Part shown: positions 24,981 to 36,817 of the stretch, piece after piece
Layout: every line of letters begins with the position of its first letter
Position numbering within the stretch: position 1 is the stretch's first letter
Assembly (NCBI RefSeq): GCF_019097595.1
Contig: NC_080715.1
Coordinates: 30,776,855 to 30,840,854, forward strand
From: Hemibagrus wyckioides
Taxonomy: Eukaryota; Chordata; Actinopteri; Siluriformes; Bagridae
DNA: 64,000 bases
Reading direction: 5' to 3'
Program-made: the position numbers and the translations under genes
Notes under the pieces: model-generated
What the model was told of the DNA's origin: nothing
Database searches by the model: none
Seen by the model: only the letters and a program-made list of their open reading frames with translations

Positions 24981-25077
24981 GGAACGAGGGCTCGGCGGAG
25001 AACGGACAGAAGGAGACATCCACCTGCGATATCTGCCAGTTCGGCGCGGAGTGCGATGTGGACGCAGAGGATGTATG
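24981..25077 (+). CDS. tmeff2: tmeff2 exon: start of second follistatin module
   Basis: Encodes 31 full codons: N-E-G-S, a short linker ending QKETSTC, and then the first three cysteines of the second follistatin module (CDICQFGAEC) with DVDAEDVW. The two opening bases complete a Gly codon from the microexon, and the final TG is completed by G of the next exon to give Trp. The acceptor is CTCAGCAG, a NAGNAG tandem; the downstream AG is chosen because it keeps the linker the same length as I recall in human TMEFF2. The donor is ATG/GTGAGT. A (GT)n tract immediately precedes the acceptor. Extracellular part of a single-pass membrane protein. Confidence 0.93.
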
Positions 25078-25354
25078 GTGAGTCAGATAAATCTGAAAAG
25101 CTTCAAAAACTTTCATGCTGTAGATTTTTTAAGATTGTGATTGACCAGGGTTTTTTTGCATGTCTAATAATGTTGTGTTAGGTGCAATAGTGGAGCAGGT
25201 GAGTGGACTGTTTGTTTGGCCACATTGGTGACTTGCTCTGGTTTCCTCTGTAGGGTTGATGTTACAATTGGCTTTCGAAGGCGTTACAAAATACCAGAGT
25301 GTAATCAAAGCCTAAATTGTGTGTAGTTACAGGTCACACTTTACAACTTGATGT

Positions 25355-25570
25355 TCTTTGGGCTGCTCCCTGTCCGGGGTCGCCACAGCGGATCCACATA
25401 TTTCAATTTTGGTACAGGTTTTACGCTGGACACCCTTCCCAATGCAACTCTCCCATTTTATCTGGGCTTGAGACCAGCACTGACACTTAACCTCTGAGTG
25501 GCTGGGTTAGTTTTCTGCCCAGGAATCGAACCCTGCCTGCAGCAATGAAAGCACTTGATCCTAACACTGG
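25355..25570 (-). repeat. Fish LINE/SINE 3'-tail type repeat, reverse copy
   Basis: GGGCTGCTCCCTGTCCGGGG, then GGTTTTACGCTGGACACCC, is the complement of the tail motif seen at 6320-6492. It continues into a segment with GGAATCGAACCCTGCCTGCA. Confidence 0.75.
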
Positions 25571-25818
25571 ACAAACAAGGGACACTTTACAACATGTTAT
25601 TACACTGTAAAATGTTTTACTTTTTTATTTTTTCATTCTAGAAGTAAAAATTTAATGATGGTGTAGAATGAAGGAAGGAAGATTATATAAAGAGCAACAA
25701 TGAAAATACAGAAAAGCTGACATGGAAATAAAGCAATAACAGTAATGGCTGCAGGTTATATATCAAATCAATATATCAAGTGCAGTAAAGCAATAGTTAC
25801 GTTTCTAGATGTGTACAT

Positions 25819-26035
25819 ATGTGGACAAAATTGTTGGTACCCTTCCATTATAGAAAGAAAAACACACAATGGTCACTGAAACTGACAAAAAAAAATTTAC
25901 TTAAAACTGACTAATGAAAAATTCAAAAGACATTTCTTTTGAATTGTGGTTCAACAAAACTGGCCTGGACAAAAATGACGATATCCTAGGAAAATCCCCT
26001 AGGAAAGATTTTAAGCCCTAGCTAGTAAGAACGTT
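25819..26035. mobile_element. Terminal fragment of a Tc1-like element
   Basis: GTGGACAAAATTGTTGGTAC is a terminal-repeat motif common in fish Tc1-like elements. The rest is non-coding, AT-rich sequence. No opposite end was identified. Confidence 0.5.
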
Positions 26036-26039
26036 AAAA

Positions 26040-27165
26040 ACATCATGCTAATGCATGAAGTCATTCACTGTAGGTCCTGATTACCGCGTCTTGTGTTAAG
26101 AGAGGTTTATTCAGGCAGCATAGGTACCAAGCCAAGTAGTGGATCTAATTGGTTGGACTCCAAGGGCACCAACAGCTTTTCCGAGTACTCAGGACAAACT
26201 GTCTGCCATTAACCCCCCGATTTGATATGACACAGCAGGGCATGCCATCTTGCAGCTGGCTGACAAATAAATTCGTTGCACTTAAGTAGCCAGTGATGAA
26301 ACCAGAGAACAAAAATAACTGCAGTTCCGAGCAAAGGTGCATCATCAACCAATAAAAAGATGCCACTAAACAACTATAACCATAAAGCTAAAAGGCTATT
26401 CACTGATTTGCTCAAAGATTGTGTTTGAGTGGTTCCAGTGTAATAAGATGAATGTTCTTGCATGAATAGTCCCGAATCTATGAAATTTTGCACATTTACT
26501 ATTGATGTACATGGATCTGAAGACTACTTGAACATGGATCTGAAGATGACATCTATGCGTTATATTTCATTTTTGCATAGAACTAAGCCGCCTTTGTATC
26601 AGTTCACTTCAATAACATAAAAGATTCAAATCCCTGTGAATCGACTCTTTTGAGTTGTACTAGGCAGTTTATTTCTAGCACATGATCACTTTAGTAGGTT
26701 CCTCAATAGCACCTTTTTGTGAAGGTGTCACATTGGTCTCCGAATGCTGCCGCTTTGAAACCGAAAAACTGACGTGAGCTGTATGATTGATTAGCAGAGG
26801 TATTCAAGGATATGCAGGAATGAGGGGAATAATGACATGTTTTCATCTCTGTAAATGCATCCAACTTTGAGCTACATCATCAAGAGCTCATTGATATTCA
26901 GCAGGTTTCACAGCCAACCCTTGTCTCGCAACAGCAGGCAATCAGCACAATCAAGCCCTATAGAGGTCATCAGACATTCAGCTTTGCTAACAAAACTTGT
27001 CAGTGGGATTTTTTTTACAAGTAATTATTTTGATCGTGTAACCAGCTGATTTGTATTCAAACTTCTTGGAACCAGATCAGCTGAATGATTCGTATCACAA
27101 GATGAAACGGATTGACATCAATGGGGGAACATCTGAACACAGTAATCCTGCTGTGTTTAGAGCAC
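26040..27165. other. Unannotated intronic sequence
   Basis: No exon or repeat family recognised. 26840-27045 has an enhancer-like look (CATTGATATTCAGCAGGTTT; ACAAGTAATTATTTTGATCG) but this is weak. Confidence 0.4.
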
Positions 27166-27172
27166 TGCTACT

Positions 27173-27212
27173 TCTGTCTGTCTGTCTGTCTGTCTGTGTG
27201 TGTGTTTGTGTA

Positions 27213-27261
<49 letters not shown>

Positions 27262-27269
27262 GAGAGAGA
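27173..27269. repeat. (TCTG)n-(TG)n-(GA)n compound microsatellite
   Basis: Three simple repeats in succession. Confidence 0.95.
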
Positions 27270-27446
27270 TACTAGAGACCCCAAGTTCACTTGGAGCTTG
27301 TCATTGTTTTAACAGACCATAGGGAAACAGTAACTATATATAAAAAGAGACATGCAAAGTATGACAAAAACATCATATCATGATACTTGAAGGCATTTCT
27401 GCAGTATACGATAGTGTATGTTTTACACTAAGATTTAGCTTTGTTA

Positions 27447-27447
27447 A

Positions 27448-27531
<84 letters not shown>

Positions 27532-27533
27532 AA
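27447..27533. repeat. (AAAG)n microsatellite
   Basis: About 21 perfect AAAG units, a long uninterrupted purine strand. Confidence 0.97.
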
Positions 27534-27639
27534 AATTCTCAGAAAAAGCTGTAGTGTGACATCATTTACCGTGATCAACAGCGCGTTTGTGAAGCCGGTC
27601 TCACTAACTGCAATCATGTGTCATTTTATCATCTCAAAA

Positions 27640-27678
27640 TTTACAAACACACACACACAAACACACACACACACACAT
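27640..27678. repeat. (CA)n microsatellite
   Basis: Two CA tracts split by an AA interruption. Confidence 0.9.
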
Positions 27679-27689
27679 TTACGGCCCTA

Positions 27690-28060
27690 TTGAGTAGTGA
27701 GAAGCATCGAGTTAATAAAAGATTTTTAATAGAAAATTCCAGCTGATGAATCCTGCGCATTATCAACTCCAGCACAGCCACTGAAGTTGTTTTGCCTCCT
27801 GAAAGTCAGGGATATGGATTTGGAGCACACCCTCCTCCTTTATTAAGGCCATTAGGGAAACTTCTGAGTGTTCTCTGATAAGCCTGTTGGCTCTGTAGAG
27901 CAGTTTCTCGAACCAGCAGCAAGGGAGAAGAGCATTTTATTGGTAATGGAAATGGGCTGGTTTCAGACGTGCCTTCCCCTCAGCAGCCTCTCTGCTCAAA
28001 GCTCTCCCAGGGGAATTGCATGTTGGCCTTGGCTAAGATTTAAACTGTTATAGAATTAAA
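27690..28060. promoter_or_regulatory. Candidate conserved non-coding block
   Basis: A repeat-free island between two satellites, with motifs such as CTTTATTAAGGCCATTAGGG and TTTATTGGTAATGGAAATGG. No splice-bounded open frame. The best-looking non-coding candidate in this intron, by style only. Confidence 0.35.
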
Positions 28061-28267
28061 TCGCCAAGAAGCAGCGCAAGAGCAGAGATATTACGCCTCA
28101 ACAGAACGAGACAGTCTCTCCCTCCCTCTTTCTCTCAGCCGCTGAGTGATCATCCGATTCCAGTCGTTTATGCCGGATCCATAGGGAAGGTCCCCCAACG
28201 CAGACGAACTGAGGATGACTCACTCACCTCTCTTTCCCTCGCTGTGTCTGTTTCTCTTGTTGTGTCT

Positions 28268-28270
28268 TGT

Positions 28271-28304
<34 letters not shown>

Positions 28305-28421
28305 TTCTCTGTGTTTCTCTCTCTCTCTCTCTCTCTGTGTTTCTCTGTGTTTCTCTCCCTCTGTCTCTCTCTCTCTCTCTCTCTCTCGCTCTCTCTCTCT
28401 CTCTGTGTGTTTCTCTGTGTT

Positions 28422-28468
<47 letters not shown>

Positions 28469-28480
28469 TTCTCTCTGTGT

Positions 28481-28527
<47 letters not shown>

Positions 28528-28825
28528 GTCTCTGTCTATCTGCCTCAACCCTTTCATTATTTTTGTGTCATAATATCTCTGCTTCATTCCCCCCTCTCTC
28601 TTCTCTCTCTCTTTTCAAACTGCTGCTCTTGAATTGTCCTCATCCTCTCTCACTTTCTCTTTATTAATCTCTCAATTTCTGTCTTCAGTCCAGCTTTTCT
28701 CATCCCTTCTTCACTCTCTTTCTCTCTCTCTTCAAACTGCTGCTCTTGAATTGTCCTCATCCTCTCTCACTTTCTCTTTATTAATCTCTTATTTTCTGTC
28801 TTCAGTCCAGTTTTTCTCATCCCTT

Positions 28826-28860
<35 letters not shown>

Positions 28861-28941
28861 GTCTCTGTCTATCTACCTCAACCCTTTCATTATTTTTGTG
28901 TCGTAATATCTCTGCTTTATTTTTTCTCGTCCCCTTTTCTG

Positions 28942-28979
<38 letters not shown>

Positions 28980-29020
28980 TCTCTCTATCTATCTATCCAT
29001 CTATCTATCTCTGTCTCTCT
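28268..29020. repeat. CT-rich satellite block with internal segmental duplications
   Basis: (CT)n tracts with TGTGTTTCTCTGTG interruptions at 28272-28530, more (CT)n at 28830-28857, and a mixed CT/CTAT tract at 28945-29020. A ~115-bp segment starting TTCAAACTGCTGCTCTTGAA at 28613 is tandemly repeated from 28731. The segment with CCTCAACCCTTTCATTATTT at 28542 recurs at 28875. Leu-Ser and Arg-Glu open frames on both strands are artefacts. Confidence 0.9.
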
Positions 29021-29225
29021 TTCTCCGAGTGTGCAGTGACAGAATTACAGCAGGAAACAATGGAACGGGTGATTTGAAATGAAATCAATGCTCTAAGCTG
29101 CAGTAATAACGTTTTTATATGTCTGTTCACACACAGCTCGAGCCTCACAATGAGTGCTTTGTAAGACAAACCAGACTTTGTTTACGAAGATGGCACTGGT
29201 CAGATAGAGAGTGTGTGTCCTTGTT

Positions 29226-29262
29226 TGTGTTTGTGTGTGTATGTGTGTGTGTGTGTGTTTGT
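29226..29262. repeat. (TG)n microsatellite
   Basis: Interrupted TG units. A (CA)n tract follows at about 29400-29428 and a (GA)n tract at 29576-29618. Confidence 0.9.
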
Positions 29263-29582
29263 GTGAGTGGCTGTAAAAGGACAGGTGGACCAACAGGAAG
29301 CCTGCTGGCGAAGTTTAGATAACAGGGAAACCACATGGCTCTTACAAATCAATAAGACATATCCCCTCACTCAACCAGATAAACACACAGTCTCTCTCTC
29401 ACACACAAGCACACACACACACACACACGAAGAGATACACACATAAACACAGATAAAGCTGCCACACAAATACCCTGAATTACCGAGGAAATTTAAGCCC
29501 TGCAGAAAAACGTGTCATTGACAGTTTTTCTGTCTCACGTCTCACTCAAACACCTAAATTCTTGCCCTGTGTGTCAGAGAGA

Positions 29583-29619
<37 letters not shown>

Positions 29620-29922
29620 GTTGACGCAGTGCAGTAGCAGTAGCACTAGTGTTTCAAGAAAGTGAGAGGCAACATTAAATATTAATACTCCAGACACATT
29701 ATCCTTTATGACCACCACAGACGGTCACTCAGGAGAGCAAGAGTCTCCTAGCCATGCATGTGTGTGTGGTGTGTGTGGGGGGGATCTGAAACCGTTTATG
29801 CTGTAGTTCAACTTTGATTTTTGTGTATGCCTTCAATACAAAAATGGAGTGGTGGGAAACGGAGAAAAATAAAATACTATAGGCTGCCAGCTGTACATAT
29901 ACATATACATTTTTACATATAC

Positions 29923-30732
29923 ACTCACCACCTGTGCCCCTGCTCTTCCATGCAATTATCCAATCAGCAGGTCATACAGCAGCAGCGCAATGCATAAAAT
30001 CATGTAGATTCAGGTCAGGAGCTTCAGTTAACATTCACATCAATCATCAGAATGAGAAAAGTCTGATCTCTTTGACTTTAACCGTGGCATGGATGTTCAC
30101 ACACAACACACAACAGCTTCTAATGGTTAGTAATAATGTAGCAAAACAACAAAAAACACTGTTGTGAGTGTCAGTTCTGTGGGTTCGTGAGAATGAGGTA
30201 AACAAACAGGCCTTAGTGGTTAAGGTGTAGGGCTACTGCTCAGAAGGTTGTGAGTTGTTGTGAGTTGTGAGTTCGTAGGTCCACCAAGATGCCACTGCTG
30301 GGCCCCGGAGCAAGGCCTTTAACCCTCAAATGTGCAGTTGTATGAAATTAATTGTAAGTCACTCTGGATAAGGATGTCTGCCAAATGTCGTAAATGAAAC
30401 TCACATATGCACTCTGTACAGCTGTGGTGAGCTAGAAAAAATCTCAAAATGCACAACATCAAACAAGATATAACAGCAGCAGAGGCTAAACCTGAGTCAG
30501 GTTCGAGCTGGAAGCTGAGGTTACAGAAGAGGTTGAAGATTGAGGATCTTTAGATTTCTCTTCTTGACTGATAGGATTAGGTCACTAATGTGGTCTTCTT
30601 CCGATGATTGATGTGAACGTTAAGTGAAGCTCTTGTCCTGTATCTGCGGGCATCCTGAATATACGTTGTGCTGCGGAAACATGATTGGCTGACTGATAAA
30701 AGAGCAAGTGTATAGGTGTTCCTAATAAAGTG
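29923..30732 (+). mobile_element. Tc1-like non-autonomous element with nested SINE
   Basis: The left part holds CACCTGTGCCCCTGCTCTTC and CAATTATCCAATCAGCAGGT. The right part holds ATGATTGGCTGACTGATAA and ends AGGTGTTCCTAATAAAGTG. These are the two arms of a long inverted repeat, and the same arms appear at 39575-40167. Transposase remnants are only fragments. A tRNA-type SINE interrupts it at 30210-30393. Confidence 0.7.
30210..30393 (+). repeat. tRNA-derived SINE inserted in the Tc1-like element
   Basis: Begins CTTAGTGGTTAAGGTGTAGG (A-box type), then GGTTGTGAGTTC-like B-box, GGGCCCCGGAGCAAGGCCTT, and a 3' part CACTCTGGATAAGGATGTCT followed by GCCAAATGTCGTAAATG. The order is that of teleost tRNA-headed SINEs. 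Confidence 0.8.
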
Positions 30733-31249
30733 GATGGTGATCATCAGCATTTGCAACTCACTGATATTGCATTCACATGTTCCTCTGACCTAGAAGGAAA
30801 TGCTTTATATTAATAAGTGTCATAATTGTCTCTGTACACTTTATTAATAATCTAAGCTTTTTGCTGCAGTGTTTCTTTCCACATACATGGATTAAAATAG
30901 TTAGCTTTTAGGTAAGAAGTGTCAAGTGTGAGGGCTTTGCAGCCGTCAGAGCTGTAACTTAATCCCTCCATGTTCAAGAGTCCTTGCTAATTAGACAAGC
31001 TGCAATTTTGTGTCTTATTCGCTTCAAGAGAAAAAATAATAATAAACGGGTGATAGTTTATAGCTGCTATAACGTAAGTGATAACAGGAGCTCATTTGTT
31101 TCATGGACGTTTCACATCATTAAACATAACGATAAACTGATAAAAACCCAAGACATGCTGTTCTTAATTAATAAAAAGTTGTAAAATTTGGCTGTAGGAT
31201 ATATAGAACAATATAAAACACTCTGCTGTTATGGGGAAAGAAAATTAAG

Positions 31250-31880
31250 CTCAAGTATGGCAACAGAAAAACAGGCTTTTCCCGGTTTATCGTTGTTTTA
31301 AACCCTGCTTTTAACCCCGGGTAGAGGAACCTTTCACACAAATAATTTAGAAACTGGGTTATAAAGCAATTTTTTTTACCCGCGGTTATACAACCCTGCT
31401 CTGGAGCTTTCAAAATATTAACTCCACAATGTATACAGTATGAAACGATGTTACTAGACGCTTAGCAACACAGACAGCCAATCAGACACCGAACAGCGCC
31501 TCTGTGCTGCATATCACATGAAAAATAAAAACAGCTCGGTAGAGTTAGGCGGCAAAACACTGAACACTCTGTGATGAGTGAAAGGGAAGTACGTCACACT
31601 GAAAAAGCTTGATATCATCGAACGGCTGGTCAACTACACTACAAACCTAAAAAGAGCAAAACAGATGATAAAACCGGGATAAAACCTATCCCGCAGACCT
31701 GAACTTTATTTTCTCACTGGTGTGAGACAAGACATTATTTAAAGGGTGCTGTATTTATCCAGTCACGGTTGTTTATATGCAGATATACAAAAAAGAAGCC
31801 AGGGTTTAGGAATGTACAGTGTGAAACGTCAGATGATGAAGATTATGGTTGTTAATTGTTAAGCCCACAGAACGTATGAG
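31250..31880 (-). repeat. Dispersed repeat, copy 2 (inverse of 2995-3440)
   Basis: CCAGGGTTTAGGAATGTACA, GTGTGAAACGTCAGATGATG and ACTGGTCAACTACACTACAA-like segments are reverse-complement matches to copy 1, which is shorter. Several CCCGGG/CCCGCGG plus TTAAA-type motifs lie near its left end. Confidence 0.6.
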
Positions 31881-31884
31881 CAGT

Positions 31885-33135
31885 GTTAAACCTTAAGAGT
31901 TTACTCAGAGTCTGCAATCACCAAAAGGAAATACTTTAAGTGTGAAAAGTACTAAAATGCTAACTTAGCTGACTTTCCTCTTAATTCCTCTCAGGAACTA
32001 CAGCAAAACTGATAGGAAAGTGACGTATTAGTCTGGACATACAGCAGCTCCTGAGTGAGTTAATGCTGTCAATAGTAGTAGCTCCACAGCTCCAGTGCTT
32101 ATGCACATTGATTGCTGCTGCTATGCTAGCTGTCTGCCATGTTATTTTTAGATACCCAGTCTCCCCAAGTCGAGTTTCTGAGAGACAAGTGGAGAAAAAT
32201 ATTAACAGCTTTTATCTGTTTTCATGGATGAATATGTTTTTGTAGTCAGTGAGCATTATGATAATTTTTCTAGTGTTAAAAATGAAGAATATTCTTCCAC
32301 CATGGATTTGCTAAGAGTTTTGTGAGGGACAGAATAATAAAAAATGGCACATTTATAATTACAAGGTCAAACGGTTGGCACTGTGCAGCGCAAAGCATTC
32401 AAGGTTCCTCTGAACTTATTTTTTCATAGACATTTTTGCTGAGCATGCAGGATCTCTTGGTCTACATCCAAAACTGCACATTACAGTACAAAACTGCATG
32501 ACAGCATAGATTCCTGCAGGTGCCATAAGTGATGAAGTTGTATTGCATAAAACTTCAGTTCAGGTTTTATTCTGCAATTTACATCAACCAAAAACTTCAA
32601 TATCAATACCATTTCAATATCATACATTCATCATGATGAATGAGCTGCACTTCTAGTGACACATGCTAGATTAAAACACTCGAGGGCATGCTGTTTTAGG
32701 AACATAATCAGTGGCAGTGAAGCTTTTCTACCAAACTTCATAGTGCTATTAGCTGATATACTGGATAATAAAGCTGCTACTTCACAGTGATCACTTTCCA
32801 ATATAGCAGATCCTAACATAGCTCTCAAATTAAAAAAAAAAAACATATTTGAAACTGTACAGAAGTTACCTTGGCTTTGTTCCTACAATCAAATCTCAAC
32901 TATGATGCTTTTCGATATAATGCAATCCTTCTCTGCTCTATAGCTTAAATATAAGACATTATTCTGGATCAGATTTTATATTTCCTTGATTTGGTCATTA
33001 ATACCAGGAGCGTGTATAAGACTGGTGCATGTGGTAAGTGACATCACAGCTATCATTTAACGCAATAAGAGAAGCTGTCAGAGTTTTAAATTTAGTTACT
33101 TTGAAAATGTCCAAACAACCGTATCAGGAACTAAG
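31885..33135. other. Unannotated AT-rich intronic sequence
   Basis: No exon, RNA gene or repeat family that I can support. Confidence 0.5.
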
Positions 33136-33139
33136 AGAC

Positions 33140-33515
33140 TTAAACAGTGTTCCACCATGACAGTGCCCCTGTGCACAAAGCACAGAGCTCCAAGAACACA
33201 TGGTTAGGTTGACAAGGTTAAGGTTAAGGAGTGGAAGAACTCAAGTGTCCAGAGTTCTGACTCTGACTCAACCCCACTGAACACCTTAGGGATGAACTGG
33301 ATCTGGAGCCTCATCAACATACCAGCATCGGTCTGATCTCACTAATGCTGAATGAACATGAAGCCCCACAGCCACTCCAACATCTAGTGGAAAGCCTTCC
33401 CAGAAGATAGGAGCTTATTATAACGGTGAAGGGGAATAAATCTGAAATGAGATGTTCAACATGGACATATGCGGTGGAAATTGTGATGGTCAGGGGTGCA
33501 CAAACTTTTGGGCCC
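33140..33515 (+). pseudogene. Tc1-like transposase C-terminal relic
   Basis: CATGACAGTGCCCCTGTGCA (33157) encodes the HDSAPVH second catalytic Asp region. It is followed by broken matches to NPTEHLRDELD and LVESLPRR, and the right end has GGTGCACAAACTTTTGGGCC. The N-terminal half is absent and there are stops. Confidence 0.75.
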
Positions 33516-33624
33516 ACTTGGGTGTATTTTATATAAACCAACTGCTAGCGTAATTTAAACCACCCCGATCCTGAGCAGGCGGTTACTAAGGATGAATGAA
33601 TTGGTATGAACACAAACTGTATGT

Positions 33625-33805
33625 TTACATTTGTGCCATTTGGCAGATGCCCTTATACAGAGTGACTTACATTTTATCTAATTTTTTATACAGCTGAATA
33701 ATTGAGGGTTAAGGGCCTTGCTCAGGGTCCCAGCAATGGCAACTTGGTGGGCCTGGATCAGTAGTCCAACACCTCAGCCACTAAGCTACTACATCCCCCC
33801 AAATC
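33625..33805 (-). repeat. tRNA-derived SINE, reverse copy
   Basis: CATTTGGCAGATGCCCTTAT, then GAGGGTTAAGGGCCTTGCTC, CCCAGCAATGGCAACTTGGT and AGCCACTAAGCTACTACAT at the head end. Same family as 30210-30393. Confidence 0.8.
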
Positions 33806-34099
33806 CAGTTTAGAACAATTTGTCTGGAATTAATGTATTCATATTCAGTTATACTGACTCTTAACTCTTAAGTTATACTATTGCACATTTTGAGAATTAA
33901 TCATAATTAAGCTTCTGATTCTCAGTGCATGAAACAAACACTTAATGACCAATGCAGGATACACAGAATTAAAAAAATCATGAAATACATACACACAAAA
34001 CTTTGTAGAGTCTTACTTACTGCTCCTCCTGCCCTATTTCTCAGTCTCTTCCACACACACACTCTTACACACACATCCAACCCCTCATTACATCCTCAC

Positions 34100-35390
34100 T
34101 AATGAAGGCTTGTGTGAATAAGAACAGCAGCCAGAACAAGTGTTGGGACCTCAAAGCCAGCAGAACTCGTAAGCCAGTACTCTCCGCTAATCCTCCTGCC
34201 CTCAGCCGATGACCTCATCACGGCTCCATTACACCATGTTATCCTGTTCAATTCGCGTCCACTTCTGTCCATTATCACGAGTTATATAGCCAAATATTTT
34301 ATGTTACGACCCCTTTATGTGAGCAAATGTTGCGACCGGGCCGAAATTGCGTCGCGTTTGTAAAACCCAGCGGAGTTCCAAGTGACACATCACCTTTAGC
34401 TGAATCCGAAAATGGCACGCTAATGGACATTAAAGCACTATGTGGTGTGTAGAAGCCATAATTTCACACCCTGTGTAGTGGGATTCATTTCACTGCTTGC
34501 TAATGCAGGCGGTTTAGGGTTGGGGGGGTTGCCGGGCGTGGGATCCGTGTATTTTACTGTTGTACTCTTTGAGAGTGTTTGAGAAAACGCTAACCTAAAC
34601 AGTTTCATAAATGGAAGCTGAGGCTTTCAAAGGCTTCAGTGTTTTACTGGCATTGACACGAACAGTGGTGAATTTTATTCAAACATGAGAACAAGTGGGC
34701 TCGATGACTAATACACATTATAGACACTGGTGTGTGGGTGGCACGGCCGAAATATTAACCGTTTAACAACCTTTCCTTGTGTTTGTGAAGAAATACTGTA
34801 CAGAAATATGTCGCTTTTATCCATTTATTTAATTCACACACACCTGTTATCCCGTACACACTGGAAGGAACACAAGGAAGACCAGCGATGAAGGGGTTGG
34901 TTATAAGGAAACAAACATTTGCTCCATGGCACTAAAACTGAACTCTGTGCATGTGGAAATTGCTCCTGTTAATAACACTGGAGTCTCAAATTCATCAGCT
35001 GATCTGTGAAACATGTTAAAGACATTAAATGCATGCTTTGATAACGTGACGTCAGCATAGTGTGTGAATAATTTTAATGAAGTTTGATACAGACGGTGGC
35101 GAGAAAAGCGTGATACAGAGCTCAGTGGGCGTCGGGGGCCTATTTTTGGCGCCTTGCTTTCAGAAATCTTAAATTCCTTATTCATTGCCACAAACACAAA
35201 CTAAGTGGATGGCTTTGTCTACGTCTTAGTCTGTGATGGGAAAGTTATTCCATTCCATGTTGCCTCTGTGTGTTTTATTTGTGCTTATAACGCTTTAGGA
35301 CATTTTGACATTGCCGGTACTTATCCATCTCCCCAAACCACATATCCACTACTGCGTATTAAATAATACCAGTGACACCAAAAGTTTGCA
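34100..35390. other. Unannotated intronic sequence, 34150-34560 CpG-retaining
   Basis: 34150-34560 is repeat-free and keeps CpGs (CGACCGGGCCGAAATTGCGT near 34333). The remainder shows nothing identifiable. The 98-codon minus-strand frame at 34901-35197 has no family resemblance. Confidence 0.4.
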
Positions 35391-35514
35391 AACTCCTAGG
35401 CTAAAGGCATCCGACATCTGCCCTAGATTTTGAAAACAAAGCAGATTTTTATTTGAAATCTCATTTAATTTTAAAACCATCGATTAGAGACAGATTCAAG
35501 TTTAATTCACTGTG

Positions 35515-35835
35515 TCAGTGGTTCAAAAGTTTACATACACCAAAGTCTTTTAAAAAGAGTCTGGAAGATTGCTCTTCTTACAAAAACTCAAATAATAAAT
35601 AAATAAATAATAAGTCCAGTTTCTCCTTAGGAGCAATATCCAACCAACTGAAGGTGCCACAATCGTCTGTACAATGTATGCAATTATATAAATCTTAGCA
35701 GGAGGCCATAAGGCAGGTGGAACTCACAAGCATAAGTGAGCTTTGGCCCGAAAGGTTCAACTGAAACTTAAAACTACTACAAATGGTGCCAGAGGCATCA
35801 AGCAACAACATTTGGAATGGAATGGAAAATAGATT
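35515..35835 (+). pseudogene. Tc1-like (Tdr2-type) element relic
   Basis: Starts with a terminal-repeat-like GTGGTTCAAAAGTTTACATA. An in-frame piece, NQLKVPQSSVQCMQLYKS then stop (about 35643-35699), is a transposase helix-turn-helix remnant. The Tdr2-type label is from the style of the terminal motif and is tentative. Confidence 0.55.
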
Positions 35836-35857
35836 GCTTCAAGAAGGTTATGTAGAA

Positions 35858-36005
35858 ATATATTTACATTTCTGGCATTTGGCAGACTTATCCAGAGCGA
35901 CGTACAAAAGTGCTTTAAAGTCTCTATCTATGAATACATTAACACTGGTTCAGTAGGTCACAGTTAGGATACTATTAGCCTAAAACTGAGGGTTTTTTTG
36001 TTATG

Positions 36006-36066
<61 letters not shown>

Positions 36067-36480
36067 GTTATATATATATATAACATTAAAACGGGGAAAT
36101 ATAGATGTAGACCTGCCTTTTACCCTGAGCAATGGTGGGACCAGTCTAACAGTGCTAGTGGATCTGAGGGAGTGAGGTGCAGTGTGAGGATTAATGAGAT
36201 ATTTGAGGTAAGATGGTGCTGGTCCATTCTTGGCTTTGTAGGCAAGCAACAGTGTTTTGAATGTGATGCAGCTACCGGAAGCCAGTGGAGGAGCACAGCA
36301 GTGGAGTGGTGTGGGAGAACTTAGGCAGGTTGAAAACAAGTCATGCAGCAGCATTTTGGATCATTTGCAGTGGACGAATTGCGTTCAGAGGAAGACCTGC
36401 CAGTAGAGATTTGCAGTAGTCCAGTCTCGACCAGAGAATGAACAAGCACCTGAGTAGCCTGTGTGGATAGAAATGGTCAA
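35858..36480. repeat. Composite teleost repeat with internal (TA)n
   Basis: Opens with TGGCATTTGGCAGACTTATC and the AAGTGCTTTAAAGTCTCTAT segment shared with 138-242. It is interrupted by (TA)n at 36004-36080, then continues with sequence including AGTAGTCCAGTCTCGACCAG. On the minus strand (36120-36354) it reads a LINE-like C-terminal fragment containing LLLAYKAKNGPAPSYLKYL. Confidence 0.65.
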
Positions 36481-36484
36481 ATCC

Positions 36485-36810
36485 TTCTGACGTTATACAA
36501 AAGCATCACCTCAGCAAGAATGTTGGTTGCAAGCCCTGGTTTGGGACACAGCCCATGACTTATAATCATAGTGATAGAACATTAAACTAATGTGGCACTA
36601 CAGATTATTTTTAAGCATTAATGCTTACATGTTGGTCACCCCATCATGGACTAATTATTGCATCCAATCTAGTGAGGAACATTTTTACATATTATTCAGA
36701 GAAGAAAAGAGCGGTTTAGGATACAGCCTAGAACTTATCTACAATTACATCACTGATTAGAAATGTCTGTAGACCTAATGTCTGAGTTCACAATGTCATC
36801 TGGATCTGCT
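36485..36810. other. Intron end before the follistatin exon
   Basis: Unique-looking AT-rich sequence ending in the CTGCTTCCACAG acceptor. Confidence 0.6.
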
Positions 36811-36817
36811 TCCACAG

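Larger units (their letters stand above)
25078..36817 (+). other. tmeff2 intron, 11.7 kb
   Basis: Runs from GTGAGTCAG to CTTCCACAG. It contains LINE/SINE and Tc1 pieces, long CT/GA and AAAG satellites at 27170-29020, and a nested SINE-in-transposon. No exon was found inside. Confidence 0.85.

Noticed and set aside
28168..28667. Leu-Ser and Arg-Glu frames of 100-150 codons
   Set aside because: Translations of (CT)n/(GA)n.
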